From NCBI GenBank assembly GCA_037179335.1, contig JAKZHN010000007.1, positions 62,001 to 126,000 of the forward strand: 64,000 bases of DNA. Reading direction: 5' to 3'. The translations under genes were made by a program, and so were the position numbers. The notes beneath the pieces were generated by a model. That model was not told where the DNA came from and did no database searches. It saw only the letters and a list, made by a program, of their open reading frames with translations. Shown piece by piece: positions 10,939 to 21,974 of the stretch (position 1 is the first letter of the stretch; every line of letters begins with the position of its first letter). This stretch comes from Cyclaneusma minus. Taxonomy: Eukaryota > Ascomycota > Leotiomycetes > Marthamycetales > Marthamycetaceae.

Positions 10939-12092
10939 TTTTTCATTTTCATCTTCTGCGATTTTCTACACGGTCATTACCTATCAGCGTTGCTCTTTTC
11001 ATCTTTTCGGCCATTCATCAATCGGCGAGAGCCATTGGTATCGAGCCTGGGAAAAACTTCTTGATCGGCGTTTGCGGAGGAAAAGCTGGGATATATCTTG
11101 GGCCGGACTTCTCGCGGCACCACTGAGTGTTGCGCTACCACAAAAATCCATGTTGGACTAATCGATTCCTGAAAGCTTTGCAATGATCTGTGAGGTGACC
11201 GATGACTGGAAGATGTTTGAACTGTGGTGTTGATGCTTGGTGACATGAGATGTTGTTGACTTTACCTTTGTGCGGCCAGCTCGCTTAAGTTACTCTGCCA
11301 CCATACCCCAATCGGCACTTCGCTCGACCACCCCAAGTTGGCGATTAAATCCTATGTTTGAAGATAGGAATTTAAATCGGCTAGGAAACACTAAAATCTA
11401 AAGCCCCTCTAGAATTCTAGATCGGCTGTAACTGGATCCTGACATATGCGAGGAGTTTTCGTATCGACGAGAAATAGTCTACATGTATAGATTCCCAAGC
11501 CGGGAATAACGCTAGCTAAGCGAAAAGGGACTAGTGCCTATCTGGGCAAGGCATATCCCTGCTAATTCCCGACTCTCCGCACTGCCCTTGACGATCCTCC
11601 GGACAACTCCCCAGTTCAGAGTTTCAGACCTGCACGACGCCGGCTATCTCTTGCCACAACAGTGACAACACCCCCGCGGAACTTCGAAAATACCGTGGTC
11701 CAGGGATCTAGAATCGAGAATCAGTCGTCCGATGGCTTATCAGTGAAGCTCAGCTGTGTGGTAACACAGTGACACCTCCTCGGCCTCCAGCTGTGTCACT
11801 ACTGGTAGTCATCATTTCACGTTCAGCTGGATGCTTTTACCTGGAAAGGGCGTGCAGGAAAGGATGATCCAAAGACCCTCAGGCCTCAATTGGGTTCGAA
11901 TTTTCTTTCTTCTTTTCCGTCCACGGTCCATGAAGTATTTCAAACTTCAGCATCTGGTATTCGCAATTGTTTCTGCTTTGCGGATGCTGCTTCTTGGTAT
12001 TCACTTGCATCTCTCTCTTTTTCTGTAACGGCGAACGCATTCCTCGAACTCAACGATCAGAAAAGCTTAAGTGAGCTTCGACTTTGCTCAAT
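10939..12092. other. Intergenic, no gene seen
   Basis: No gene-like frame is visible. The right-hand 300 bases should contain the promoter and leader of the permease gene starting at 12093. Confidence 0.5.
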
Positions 12093-13915
12093 ATGGACAG
12101 CAATGGACGAAACATGGTCGAGAAGAAAATTCGCCATTCGGCCGAGTTACCAGCGTCGGAAGCTCAATCGGTCGAGGTCAATGAGACAGGCCATATTCAG
12201 GAGCTCGAGAGAAATTTCTCACTACTCTCCATCTGCTCAGTCAGTATTGTGACGGACAATGCTTGGGCTGCGCTGGGGGGTAGCATTGCTGTGGCTATCT
12301 AGTATGCATTCCCCTCCATCCCTTACAGATCTTGATTTTGGACGATGGCTGATGCTTCTCAGTAATGGGGGGCCTACGGGAGTCATCTACGAGTTGATTG
12401 TGATGTCTTTCTTTTTCTGTCTCATAGCGGCATCATTAGCAGAACTGGCTTCGTCGGTGCCTAGTAGCTCTGGTGTCTACCATTGGGCTTCGATCACACC
12501 GGGACCGAAATATGGTCGTATCTGTGGATGGTTTGCTGGATGGCTTAATTTCTTTGCCTGGAGCCTTCAGAATGGTGAGTTGGAATGCCTTGGTTGTTCT
12601 TCAGATGCTTTGGTGGCTGATCCGAATATAACTTCAGCTTCAGCTGCGAACATAAACGGTACGATTTGTGTCGGCATGTGGAAGGTGAGAGGGTCATCCA
12701 AGCTTCCCCAAATTATGATGGACGTCTGGAAGTGTTATCTGCTGACCAATGGGTGGAGCAATTCAGGTGTATCATCCGAATTATGAACTTCAGAGATGGC
12801 ATGTCTACGTCTGCTATGTGATTGTCACATGGCTCTCATGTGGGACTGTCCTCTTTGCGAATCGACTTCTTCCGACGATAAACAACTTTGGATTGTTCTT
12901 TATCGTCGGAGGATTTTTCGTCTCTGTCCTAGTGTGTGCGATTATGCCAAGCACACATGGAGGTAACTGGGCACCATCCAGCTTCGTATTCGCAGACTTC
13001 ATCAACCAGACCGGATATAGCTCCAACGGCTTTGTATTCCTCCTAGGGGGTCTAAATGCAGCCTATGCCGTCGGTGTTCCAGACTGTGTCACTCATCTTG
13101 CAGAAGAGATCCCCCAGCCAAAAAGAAACATCCCTCTTGCCATCGGCGCGCAGATGATCTTTGGCCCTATCACCACACTTTGCTATTTGATCAGCATTTG
13201 TTACGCAATCACTGATCTCGACGCTGTGCTTTCAGACGATGTCTTCCCTCTCGCCCAAATCTACGCTCAAGCAACGCAATCTCGGGGGGCCACCACTGGC
13301 CTTCTTATCTGTGTCTTGCTTCCACTATTCTGTGCCCTTACCGGGTCGTACATTACTTCCGGGAGAACCCTTTGGACGCTTGCGCGCGATGAAGCTACAC
13401 CGTTCTCTGGAACCCTAGGTCGGATATCCCCGCGCTGGAAGAACCCCTTTTACGCTACTCTTGTCTGTGGTATTTGGAGTACATGCTTGGGTGCTATCAA
13501 CATCGGTTCCTCGACGGCTTTCAACGCATTTGTCGGCTCGGCGATGATCCTTACCACCATATCCTACCTTCTCGCCATCCTACCATTTCTCCTCACCGGA
13601 CGCTTCAGCAGATCGAAGATCGAGGGCGGGAATGGGATGGTGCCGGGTCCGTTCCAGATGCCGCATTGGCTAGGGGTGGGCGTGAATGCTGTGGCTTGTG
13701 CCTTTATTATGGTTTTTGTGGTGATCTTTTGCTTTCCTTATAGTATGCCGGTGACGGTTGTAAGTATGAATTACTCCTGCGTTATTTTCGGTGCGACGAC
13801 GGCTTTTGCGACGATTTGGTGGTTATTCAGGAGACAGACTTATCGTGGACCTGGACAACTTGCTGTAGAGCGAATGAGGGCTGCCAATGGTACTGGCGAC
13901 GAGAAACATGGTTAA
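12093..13915 (+). CDS. Amino-acid/choline/GABA-type permease (APC superfamily)
   Basis: Four exons: 12093-12301, 12363-12574, 12638-12684 and 12767-13915. Introns of 61, 63 and 82 bases have donors GTATGC, GTGAGT and GTGAGA; all joins keep the frame and give 538 residues. It is a plasma-membrane transporter of the fungal choline/GABA permease group, with about 12 membrane segments. Family features include an N-terminal TDNAWAALGG-type first helix, GPTGVIYEL before helix 2, SSSGVYHWAS before helix 3, and HLAEEIPQPKRNIP in the loop before helix 7. The substrate cannot be told from sequence; choline, GABA or another amino compound is possible. The second acceptor is a tandem CTTCAGCTTCAG, so a two-residue splice variant is possible. 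The second intron is a multiple of three and lacks a stop, so retaining it would also leave the frame open. Confidence 0.9.
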
Positions 13916-14392
13916 GACAACCAGACTTTATGTATCTTACTGTTATTCTTAGGACTGGGCTGAAGGACTTGAAAAAGCATGGATACAAAAGAGAAAAAGG
14001 GACGGAGAAAAGTTTGGGATCCTTACTATAATCTAGGGGTATCCTAAATCAAAGCCACTTTGACGAGCTTCAATTGTTCGAGCTGTTTCCAAAGAAAACT
14101 GTGACTGGCCGCAAAGTCTTCCTGCTCTGAGAGTTTGAATCTTTGATCATTCAAAAGAATCTAGAGATTCGGCCCCTGAACCATGGAGTGCGTCACGTGA
14201 TTTCGTGTAAATGACTTGAGGCTTAGCGCGTGGCGCGATGACGGAACGGGAACAAGCAGTTCTGGATGGTACCTGACTAAAACCGCGACGCCACCAGATC
14301 TCAACAACCATTGAGTTCTTTGACTTCTTTCTCTCGCCATGCGATACTCCATTCTCCCAAATACAACGTCAATCCATCCTCACTGATGCGCC
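13916..14392. other. Intergenic between permease and RAD4 homolog
   Basis: Probably holds the permease 3' end and the RAD4 promoter. No gene or distinct motif was identified. Confidence 0.5.
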
Positions 14393-17300
14393 ATGCCACC
14401 ATTTCTCCCTAGGAAGCGGTTGCGCTCTCAGTCGCCACCTCCGAGCGCCAAAGGCAAAGGAAAAGGCAAAGCGAAAGCATCTCCCAAAGCGCCACCGAAA
14501 AGGGCGACTCTTTTTGACGATCTCGATTCCGGAGTCTCTACGCCAAAGACTGAAGAGCAAAATAACGCCTTGTTGGCGAAGCTAGGCGAAGAATCCGACG
14601 ATAGCGATCTGTCGTCCCTGTCAAGCTCTGCCGAGCCCGAAGCATCTTCCAGCAAGCGACGCAAGACCAACCACCAGCCCAGCTCCGATGACGAAGATGA
14701 AGATGACGAAGACATCGAATTCGAGGATGTCGAGACGCATCAGCCTGTTTCGGCAGCACCAGACCCTTCCGGCGACCTCGATTTAACCTTGACGAGAGAT
14801 GCGAGGATATCTCTCACCAACCCCCACGGCACAAAGAAAGGTCCGAGCAAGATCGAGCGGCAGATCCGTGTATCGGCGCATTGTATGCATGTCCAACTGC
14901 TCCTCTGGCATAATGCGATCCGTAATGCCTGGTGTTGCGGCAAAGAGGTGCAGGAAATTCTGGTTAAACAATTAGGCCCGAACACACTCGCGATGGTGGA
15001 AAAATGGAAGATCAATAGCGGACTGAAAGTTGCGGAAGAGACGCCAAAGAAGGGAGCGAAAAGGAAATTGGGAGATGCTCGGAACCAGCGAGATTGGGGC
15101 TCTCCGACTGAAAGGCTAGAAAACGGCAAAGTCAACATGAGTTCTGGCGATCCGCTGTACTCGCTTCTGAGGACTCTTGTATCATACTGGAGGCAGAGAT
15201 TTCGAATCACAGCTCCTGGTTTGAGGAAGATGGGTTATATGTCTTTAGAGAGGCTCGAGGAGGATACTAAGAGCTTCAAGCAAGATGGCCATGACCCTGA
15301 GCGCCATGGAGAACGCATTCGTAATATTGAAGAGTTCCGGGAGCATGCAAGAAAGTTCCAAGGGAGTCGAGACGTGGGCGCTCAGCTTTTCACGGCTTTA
15401 CTCCGTGGTCTGGGTATTGAGACTAGGCTTGTTGCAAGTTTACAACCTGTTGGGTTCGGCTGGAGCAAGAACGAGGAGGCACACCCTCGTAAGATAAAGA
15501 AAGAGAAGAAACCAGAGGAGAAGGAATCCTCTGATGACGATGGTGACGATGGTGACGAAGAGGAAGATGAAGAAGAGGAAGAAGAGCCTATAACCGCTGT
15601 TTCCAAGGTTAAGAAACCTGCGAAGAAGGGGAAAGCGGCCACGAATGGATCGGCCTCAGGAAAAAGGCGTAGGACCAGTACAAGAGGTGCCCAAAAGGCT
15701 CGCGCTCAAGTTCTGTCAAATGCTTCTGATGACGAAGAGGATGAGCACGATGATGCCTCTGTCGTCGACATTACTCCTGTTGCACCTAGTGCAGGAAAAC
15801 GCGCGCCCGGTAAACATTACGATAAAGATCTTTACTTTCCCCACTACTGGTCTGAGGTGTTGTCTCCTGTCACGAAAACCTGGACGGCAGTTGATGCAGT
15901 TGTGCTTCAAAAGGTTGCGACCGACGAAGAAACACTCGCATTATTCGAAGCACGAGGTCCCAAGGCCAACAAAGCAAAGCAAGTCACAGCTTATATTGTT
16001 GGGTATTCTCCAGATGGTACTGCGAAAGACGTCACAGTCAGATACTTGAAGCGCCATATGCTACCTGGCCAGACGAAAGGTGTTCGAATGCCTGTGGAGA
16101 AAGTCCCGGTATACAATCAAAATGGCAAGGTGAAGCGGTATGAAGAGCAAGATTGGTTCAAGAAAGTCATGAGTGGCTATGTTCGCCTTGACCCTCGGCC
16201 GTCCAAATCCAAAGCGCCTCAGAATCAAGTGAGGACAGAAATAGATGACGAAGAGGAGAGGACTATTCTGAAGCCAGTCAAGCCAGAAAAGAAGGTCGTG
16301 AAAGAAGGCGAGGAGACCTTACAGTCCTACAAGACCTCAGCCGACTTCGTCCTGGAGCGCCACCTGCGGCGCGAAGAAGCCCTACTTCCCGGTGCTAAAC
16401 ACGTGAAAATGTTTACCGTCAAAGGAAAGGGCGAATCAGCTACCCAAGAGAAAGTCTACCGTCGCAAAGATGTAGTCTCTTGCAAGAGCACAGAAACATG
16501 GCATAAGGAAGGAAGAGCCCCAAAGCCAGGGGAGAAGCCCCTGAAACACGTCCCCTTCCGAGCAGCAACGACAAATCGCAGGCGTGAGCTGGCAGAAGCC
16601 GAAGCCGCAAGTGGCGAGAAGATGCTGCAGCCGTTGTTTAGCAAAGACCAAACCGACTGGATCATCCCGCCGCCTATCAGGGATGGCGTGATCCCGAAGA
16701 ACAACTACGGGAATATGGATGTGTATGTGCCTAGTATGGTGCCGAAAGGGGCTGTTCATATTCCGCGCCGAAGTACTAAGCGGATCTGCACCAAGCTCGG
16801 AATCGACTTTGCAGAAGCCGTCGTTGGCTTCGAATTCGGTCATCGCATGGCAGTGCCTATCATCCAAGGTGTAGTAGTCGCGGAAGAGAACGAGGAGATG
16901 GTGCTTGAGCAGTGGGAGGTTGAGGAAGCCGAACGGCTGAGGAAGGAAGACGAGAAGCGGACTAAGGTCGCGCTGCAGACTTGGCGCAAGTTTTCGATGG
17001 GCTTGAAGATTATCAAGCGGGTTAGAGAGGAGTATGGTGATCAGGTTGATAATAATCCTGATGTGCTTAATCCTTGGACCAACCGCAATAAAAGCGGTGA
17101 GAATGGTGCGGCGGATGATGAGGCGCAGAGACGCATTATGGAACGAGAGGAAGAGATGGGTGGGGGATTCCTTCCGGAGGGTCAGGATGTTGAGGAGCCA
17201 GCTCAAGGCGGTTTCTTTCCTACCAATCATGAAATCGAAGACGAGGAAGATGGCGACGGTGGAGGCTTTGTAGTCGAAGGATTTGAAAATCGCAAAGCCT

Positions 17301-17944
17301 CGACGATCCCGAAGTATGACTTCGGAAATGGTGATGCCATGGACCTTGACGACAAGGACGAGGACGACGATGAAGAAACGGCTGACACCCCGCCACCATT
17401 TCGTGCAAATGGCAGATCAAATGCAAAGAAACGAACTGTGGCGGCAGCGACAGCAGCCAAACGCGGCCGCGGCAGGCCCAAGAAAATACTCAACATGGAC
17501 CTCGACGACGTTTCAGACGAGGAATTTTCCGACGTGAACCCAAACGGTAGACCAAGCACAAAGAAGCAGACCGCACCTGCCTCAACACCAGCTAAACGCG
17601 GCCGCGGCAGACCCAAGAAAACGACAGAAAAATCAATACCGCCTCCCAAGCCAGTGTCGTCCAAGCGACGCAAGATCGCCGACTCCGAGGAGGATGAAGA
17701 CGACGATGGAGACGATGACGAAGAAAGCTCGCTCTCTGAGCTTGAGTCAGCTCTTGAGGAAGAAGTAGTTGCTAAGAGCTCGAAGTCTCAAAAGACAAAG
17801 ACGCCCGCGAAGAAAGCAGCCGCGATACCGAGCAAGGTCACTCCTAGGACTGCTCCGAGACGGCAGGCGGCGAGGAGGAGCGCGACGGCGCTGAAGAGTC
17901 ATTATTTTGAGCATCCTAGTGATGAGGACGACGATGAAGAGTAA
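14393..17944 (+). CDS. rad4: RAD4/XPC DNA damage-recognition protein with AT-hooks
   Basis: Single exon of 1183 residues. In nucleotide-excision repair this protein binds helix-distorting lesions and opens the duplex to recruit TFIIH. Domains in order: a basic Ser/Pro N-terminus; acidic patches (about 60-120); the Rad4 transglutaminase-like fold, starting near 160 (HCMHVQLLLWHNAIRNAWCC) and resuming at GAQLFTALLRGLGIETRLV (near 330); a long acidic and basic insertion (about 365-470); the second half of the fold from DLYFPHYWSEV; then BHD1 near 650 (DFVLERHLRREE), BHD2, and BHD3 near 765-820 (GNMDVYVPSMVPKGAVHIP). The tail carries two AT-hook motifs (KRGRGRPKK) near residues 1022 and 1068, set among acidic and basic stretches. 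Fungal homologs vary widely in tail length. The start is the first ATG of the frame. Confidence 0.94.
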   Translation: MPPFLPRKRLRSQSPPPSAKGKGKGKAKASPKAPPKRATLFDDLDSGVSTPKTEEQNNALLAKLGEESDDSDLSSLSSSAEPEASSSKRRKTNHQPSSDDEDEDDEDIEFEDVETHQPVSAAPDPSGDLDLTLTRDARISLTNPHGTKKGPSKIERQIRVSAHCMHVQLLLWHNAIRNAWCCGKEVQEILVKQLGPNTLAMVEKWKINSGLKVAEETPKKGAKRKLGDARNQRDWGSPTERLENGKVNMSSGDPLYSLLRTLVSYWRQRFRITAPGLRKMGYMSLERLEEDTKSFKQDGHDPERHGERIRNIEEFREHARKFQGSRDVGAQLFTALLRGLGIETRLVASLQPVGFGWSKNEEAHPRKIKKEKKPEEKESSDDDGDDGDEEEDEEEEEEPITAVSKVKKPAKKGKAATNGSASGKRRRTSTRGAQKARAQVLSNASDDEEDEHDDASVVDITPVAPSAGKRAPGKHYDKDLYFPHYWSEVLSPVTKTWTAVDAVVLQKVATDEETLALFEARGPKANKAKQVTAYIVGYSPDGTAKDVTVRYLKRHMLPGQTKGVRMPVEKVPVYNQNGKVKRYEEQDWFKKVMSGYVRLDPRPSKSKAPQNQVRTEIDDEEERTILKPVKPEKKVVKEGEETLQSYKTSADFVLERHLRREEALLPGAKHVKMFTVKGKGESATQEKVYRRKDVVSCKSTETWHKEGRAPKPGEKPLKHVPFRAATTNRRRELAEAEAASGEKMLQPLFSKDQTDWIIPPPIRDGVIPKNNYGNMDVYVPSMVPKGAVHIPRRSTKRICTKLGIDFAEAVVGFEFGHRMAVPIIQGVVVAEENEEMVLEQWEVEEAERLRKEDEKRTKVALQTWRKFSMGLKIIKRVREEYGDQVDNNPDVLNPWTNRNKSGENGAADDEAQRRIMEREEEMGGGFLPEGQDVEEPAQGGFFPTNHEIEDEEDGDGGGFVVEGFENRKASTIPKYDFGNGDAMDLDDKDEDDDEETADTPPPFRANGRSNAKKRTVAAATAAKRGRGRPKKILNMDLDDVSDEEFSDVNPNGRPSTKKQTAPASTPAKRGRGRPKKTTEKSIPPPKPVSSKRRKIADSEEDEDDDGDDDEESSLSELESALEEEVVAKSSKSQKTKTPAKKAAAIPSKVTPRTAPRRQAARRSATALKSHYFEHPSDEDDDEE

Positions 17945-18309
17945 AATTACGTTTGGGGTTGATGAGAATGGAGTCAACTTTGCTGAGTGTTTGGACTTTG
18001 GGCGGCAAACGATGAATGAGTAGGAGTTTTGGGACTCGTGAGATTATGGGAGTATTGTGGGGTTATGTTGCTGGAATGGGAAACTCGAGGTAGATACCCC
18101 TTAGCTACACACGTGAATTCAGATTTAGCTATCACTTGTCCTTTGATCTGTCACATCCTTTCTACCTCTGAAAATGAGTCTCAGCTCACTCCTCCAACCC
18201 GAAGACAACCTGCATGATTCGTTTCTCACCTGGCCCTTGAGGTCTCCATAGAGAGCTCACAAAAGCAAAAGCAACCATACTAGAAAAAGAAAATCTCGAA
18301 TAAAACACC
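17945..18309. other. Intergenic between RAD4 homolog and tRNA
   Basis: Nothing recognisable beyond the likely RAD4 3' region. Confidence 0.5.
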
Positions 18310-18313
18310 AAAA
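18310..18313 (-). terminator. RNA polymerase III terminator of the tRNA
   Basis: On the minus strand a run of four T follows the tRNA 3' end by about a dozen bases, the usual Pol III stop. Confidence 0.6.
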
Positions 18314-18324
18314 GATACGATTTT

Positions 18325-18406
18325 GGAGCAGCAGGGGATTGAACCCTGGACATCCTGCAAACACAGACAATGCGAAGCAGGCACTCTACGACTGAGCTAC
18401 AGCCCC
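18325..18406 (-). tRNA. tRNA-Ala (anticodon CGC) with an 11-base intron
   Basis: On the minus strand the parts run in order: acceptor GGGGCTG, D stem GCTC/GAGT, anticodon stem CCTGC/GCAGG, loop TTCGCA..T with anticodon CGC, variable region ATGTC, T arm CAGGG-TTCAATC-CCCTG and acceptor 3' strand CTGCTCC. Eleven extra bases (TTGTCTGTGTT) sit one base 3' of the anticodon, the canonical nuclear tRNA intron position. The acceptor stem has one T-T mismatch and one G-T pair, so decay is possible, but both internal promoter boxes are intact. CGC reads GCG alanine codons. Confidence 0.85.
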
Positions 18407-20811
18407 GGTGTGACGATATCCGGAACTGTGAAAACTTGATATGTGTACTAAGACCGGCGATGAGTGGGTGGGGACCTTTTCGGACCTTTTCGGAACTTTT
18501 CGTGCTTGTTTGTTTCTGGGCCGAGTGATGGTGGCAAACTTCGCGGGTGGTGTGCTGTCTTGTTTGGATTGAGGAGTTTGATGATTTTAGGGGGTTGACG
18601 CTGTGAATGAGGGCGGTTGGTGAGCAGGTGATTTGGAGGTAGGGGGTGGCTTGACGCTAGGGTATCTACACGACGGCGATTCGAATAACTACGGAGCGGT
18701 GGAATGGGTCAATGGTATGGGGTATTTTCTAGCCCCTGAGCCAGGACCCATGGAATCCAATGGCAAAAGAAAAGCATAACAGACCTAGACTTTTGAGCCT
18801 TAGCCGGTGCTGGGAGAAGACAAAGTTCGGTCTGAAAGTGGTCTCTCTCTCGGCTCTCCACTCTGCCTTGCTGGTTACCAGCCCCTAAAGAGGAAACAGT
18901 GTATTTTCTGTGCGTTTTTCTTCTTGTAGGATCTATACTAAATGGTAATGGGGCTTTATATACCTCCTCAGGTATACAGGAAACTGCCAAGTCGCACTCG
19001 CATGGCAGATCATTTCCATGTCTTGCTAGCAGCAGAAGGTTGAGTCAACAGCAGACTGCATCAACGACAGTAGCAACTTATCAGCCAAGGCAGTTTCAAA
19101 TCTCAGACCCAATATCATCCCGGATCGTCTAAAGATGCTTTCATAATTTCAACTGCACAGCGGCTGGCCCTTTGTTCAGACAGGTGCCATGCGCGTCTCG
19201 TCGTTCAGCTGTGCATTGTCTTCTTGGAAAAGATATGCTGGCAGTTGGAGGGAGTTTATATAGATACTCAAGATAGCAGCGGCCAGGTCAAAATTTCAGA
19301 AGTAAGCTGACCATATCCATCAATGTATGCAGTTGAAACGACAGCAGCAAATCAAATCGGTAGTAGACTTCATTGACGAAAGTGTCTCGGCCTCCACCTG
19401 ACCCTGAGCTCAAGCTGTCACAGGTGAGTTACAGTTTACAGACTCGCTACTTAGGTATTCAGAAGCTTCAACGACGCAACAGTCAAGATTCCCGTAGTGG
19501 AGATCCGATAAATGTATCTCCAAGTCTAGATAGACATATCGGACAGTAGGAAATCGCCATATAAGAGAGTAAATAACACCAACAGGCCAGAATCCCCAAC
19601 AACGAGGTTGGATATCGGCGACTGGAGTCTACCACGAAACCAAATGTGCGAAAGCACTAAGCAGGCAAAGGTGGAAAGAGTAGAAAGGATCTTTGAGAGA
19701 ACAGTAAACATCAAAGAGAGAATCACTTAACATTGAGAGAAGCCAATCTGATGAAGCTCCAGTGGTACCTTAGCCAATAGCCATAGAGACAAAGCTCCAG
19801 CCGTGAGACAGATGCGGAGACGGTATCAAAGTGACTGCATCGCAAGTCCATCGCAGGCCAATACTAAAATGGATAGACTCTGCATTTGTTCCATTTTCAC
19901 TGCCCGGCTGGAACTTTCAAACTATGAAAGAGTTAAGAGTTTCGGCGTTGACTGTCATTGAGTGTCACATCTGCAGGTGGCCGTGGGGTGACAGGGGTCG
20001 AGATTGGGATTGCCGCGCCTCTGACGACAGGCAACAGGGTTCATCGCCTTGTGGGTCCCAGACCCTGCCAAATATCCATAGCCATCAGTCCTATTTGGGA
20101 GATTCCAATTTGTTCGACTCGCTGGACCTCGGAGCTTTGGGACAGCTCCTGAATGATGTGGCCGCTTTGAGTTTCGGACCAGATGCTTGAATAAGAACAA
20201 GGTTTCCTCTTTCGACATAGACATCAAGGCCATCACCCGTCATCGACATCAACATATTGCCACACTGGGAAGCTGTACCTGACGATCTCAACGTCGAAAC
20301 AACGTGCTCCAAGGGTCGATAGTCACCGACAACGTGGACTTGACAGACATGCTGTCACGACTCACGATCCCGCTCCACGGCTGACGACAATTCCATTTCC
20401 AAATGAAGCCCAGTGGCCAAGGACGGGGATGAAGCCGGGATGGAGCTGTTGACCCGTTATTCTTCAACCAGCTATCCCCTTTTGTATTGAAGTCCCTCCA
20501 GTTAGCTATCTGCCGGCCTAGGGCTCAGCTCTTTTCTCCTTTTGTGTCATAATCTTCAGGGACTCGAGGTGGGGCTACCGACGATGTCCTCATTTTCGCT
20601 GCGCGATGCATCACAGGCAGTCTGCAGAGACAAGGGTCAACTGCGAATCTCCATAAGAACTTCCTCCCATCCTCCATTTCACTTTTCCTACTCTCTTCCA
20701 GTCTCTCATTCACTCATTATCGAAGATCCAAGAAAGTCACTCTTTCAGACATTCCTTTTTCCCAACTACACAACATTCTTTTAACAGGACCTACCTCCTA
20801 ATCAACTCAAA
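18407..20811. other. 2.4-kb intergenic stretch
   Basis: No supported gene. An 11-base unit (CGGACCTTTT) repeats about three times at 18479-18502. Two AT-rich boxes (CTTTATATAC near 18952, GTTTATATAG near 19254) recall the TATA cores of the 37-41 kb array, but flanking similarity is too weak to call copies. The last 300 bases contain the promoter and CT-rich leader of the secreted-protein gene. Confidence 0.45.
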
Positions 20812-21461
20812 ATGCGTGCTTCCTTCCTCTCCGTTGCCGCTCTCGCTGGCCTGGCTTTCGCCGCCCCTGTCCACCAGAAGCGCACCGATCTTATCTCTGA
20901 GGTCTCCAGCCTCCTCACCCCTCTCCTCTCCACCGTCCAGGGCCTGACCGGCGAGATCAGTATGTCTTCTTCCTTTTTCCAACCCCTCCTATCAAGTATC
21001 ATCCATACTAACAGCCCTCCCACCCAGACTCCACCATCGCCGGCGTCGAGACCATCACCTCCGACATCGTCTCCACCGTCGTCACCGATGTGACCGCTCT
21101 CACCAGCGAGCTCACCAGCGCCATCTCCTCCCTCAACTCTCTCTCCGTATCCGTCTCCGTCGACGCCTCCGTGTCCGTCTCTGTCCGCAACGTCGACACC
21201 GATGTTGCCGCCGTCGCCAACACCCTCAACGTTCTGATTCTCGAAGTCGACAGCACTCTTCAAAACGCTGCCAACATGGTCGGTCTTAATGAGCTGGATG
21301 CTGTGTTGAGCCCCGTCACTGCTGCGCTTTTGGAGCTGGTGCAGGCTGCTGAGAACAAGGTTGATGGATTGAGTCAGTTGGTTGGTGTGGTTGCTATTAC
21401 TGTGCTGTCCGACTTGAATGGGCTGTTGAACACTTTGGGTTTGGGCGCCATTGGTTTGTAA
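20812..21461 (+). CDS. Small secreted Ser/Val/Leu-rich protein
   Basis: Exons 20812-20959 and 21028-21461 are joined by a 68-base intron (GTATGT donor, ACTAAC branch site, CCCAG acceptor), giving 193 residues. The N-terminus is a clear signal peptide (MRASFLSVAALAGLAFAAP), followed by a possible Lys-Arg processing site (HQKR). The mature part has no cysteine and is built of amphipathic helical segments rich in Ser, Val, Thr and Leu (LLTPLLSTVQGLTGEI, TSDIVSTVVTDVTALTSEL), with an alternating SVSVSV stretch near the middle. It resembles small fungal cell-surface or hydrophobic-surface-binding proteins in design, but I cannot assign a family. Strong codon preference (C-ending codons in the first exon) suggests high expression. 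A role at the wall or as an effector is only inferred. Confidence 0.85.
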
Positions 21462-21974
21462 GTGGGTGATGGGGATGTAGTGGAAGAGTAGAGGGTTCGC
21501 GGGGCCTGTGGAGGGGCAGGGGCTGGAGGCGTGTGAGAGGAAGCGAAAATGTATATTGTAATTGGTAGTGATAATTACGATCTGCCCTTGGGCGCGAGCT
21601 GCATTCTTTGTGTCCTTCTTTCGAGTGGGGAGACGGTGGGGGAGGTGAATACATTCGATGAGGCGCCATAGAGAATCTGACGAGCAAGTGCCACATATAC
21701 AACAAAATGCAACGGACTATCATCACCGGCTCGCTAAGTGGCCTAAGTGGCCTAAGTGGTGTGATGTGTGATGGCTGGTTTCGTTCACCATTTCATCCTG
21801 CCTGCCCTGGGTCTTCAAGGTCCCAATGCTACGGCTATTCGACAATGTCACCTTTGCAACCACAATGAACGCTGTTCCAAAATGTGTTTGATTCGGCTCT
21901 CAATACTATCTCTTCCACACTCCTGATTCTTATTCTGTCAAGAACTCTTCCCCCAATTCTCCCCCAGGTCTCAC
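21462..21974. other. Convergent intergenic region
   Basis: Holds the 3' ends of the converging neighbours. A 9-base unit (CTAAGTGGC) is repeated three times at 21734-21760. Nothing else was seen. Confidence 0.5.

Noticed and set aside
12259..12786. A continuous frame spanning two permease introns
   Set aside because: It reads through a 63-base intron only because that intron is a multiple of three. Splice signals and family sequence support the spliced model.
16436..17230. A 264-codon antisense frame within the RAD4 homolog
   Set aside because: It lies wholly inside a well-conserved domain of the sense gene, and its composition is that of a shadow frame.
18890..19560. Possible extra copies of the 37-41 kb array unit
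   Set aside because: Only the TATA-like boxes are similar; flanking blocks do not align convincingly by eye.
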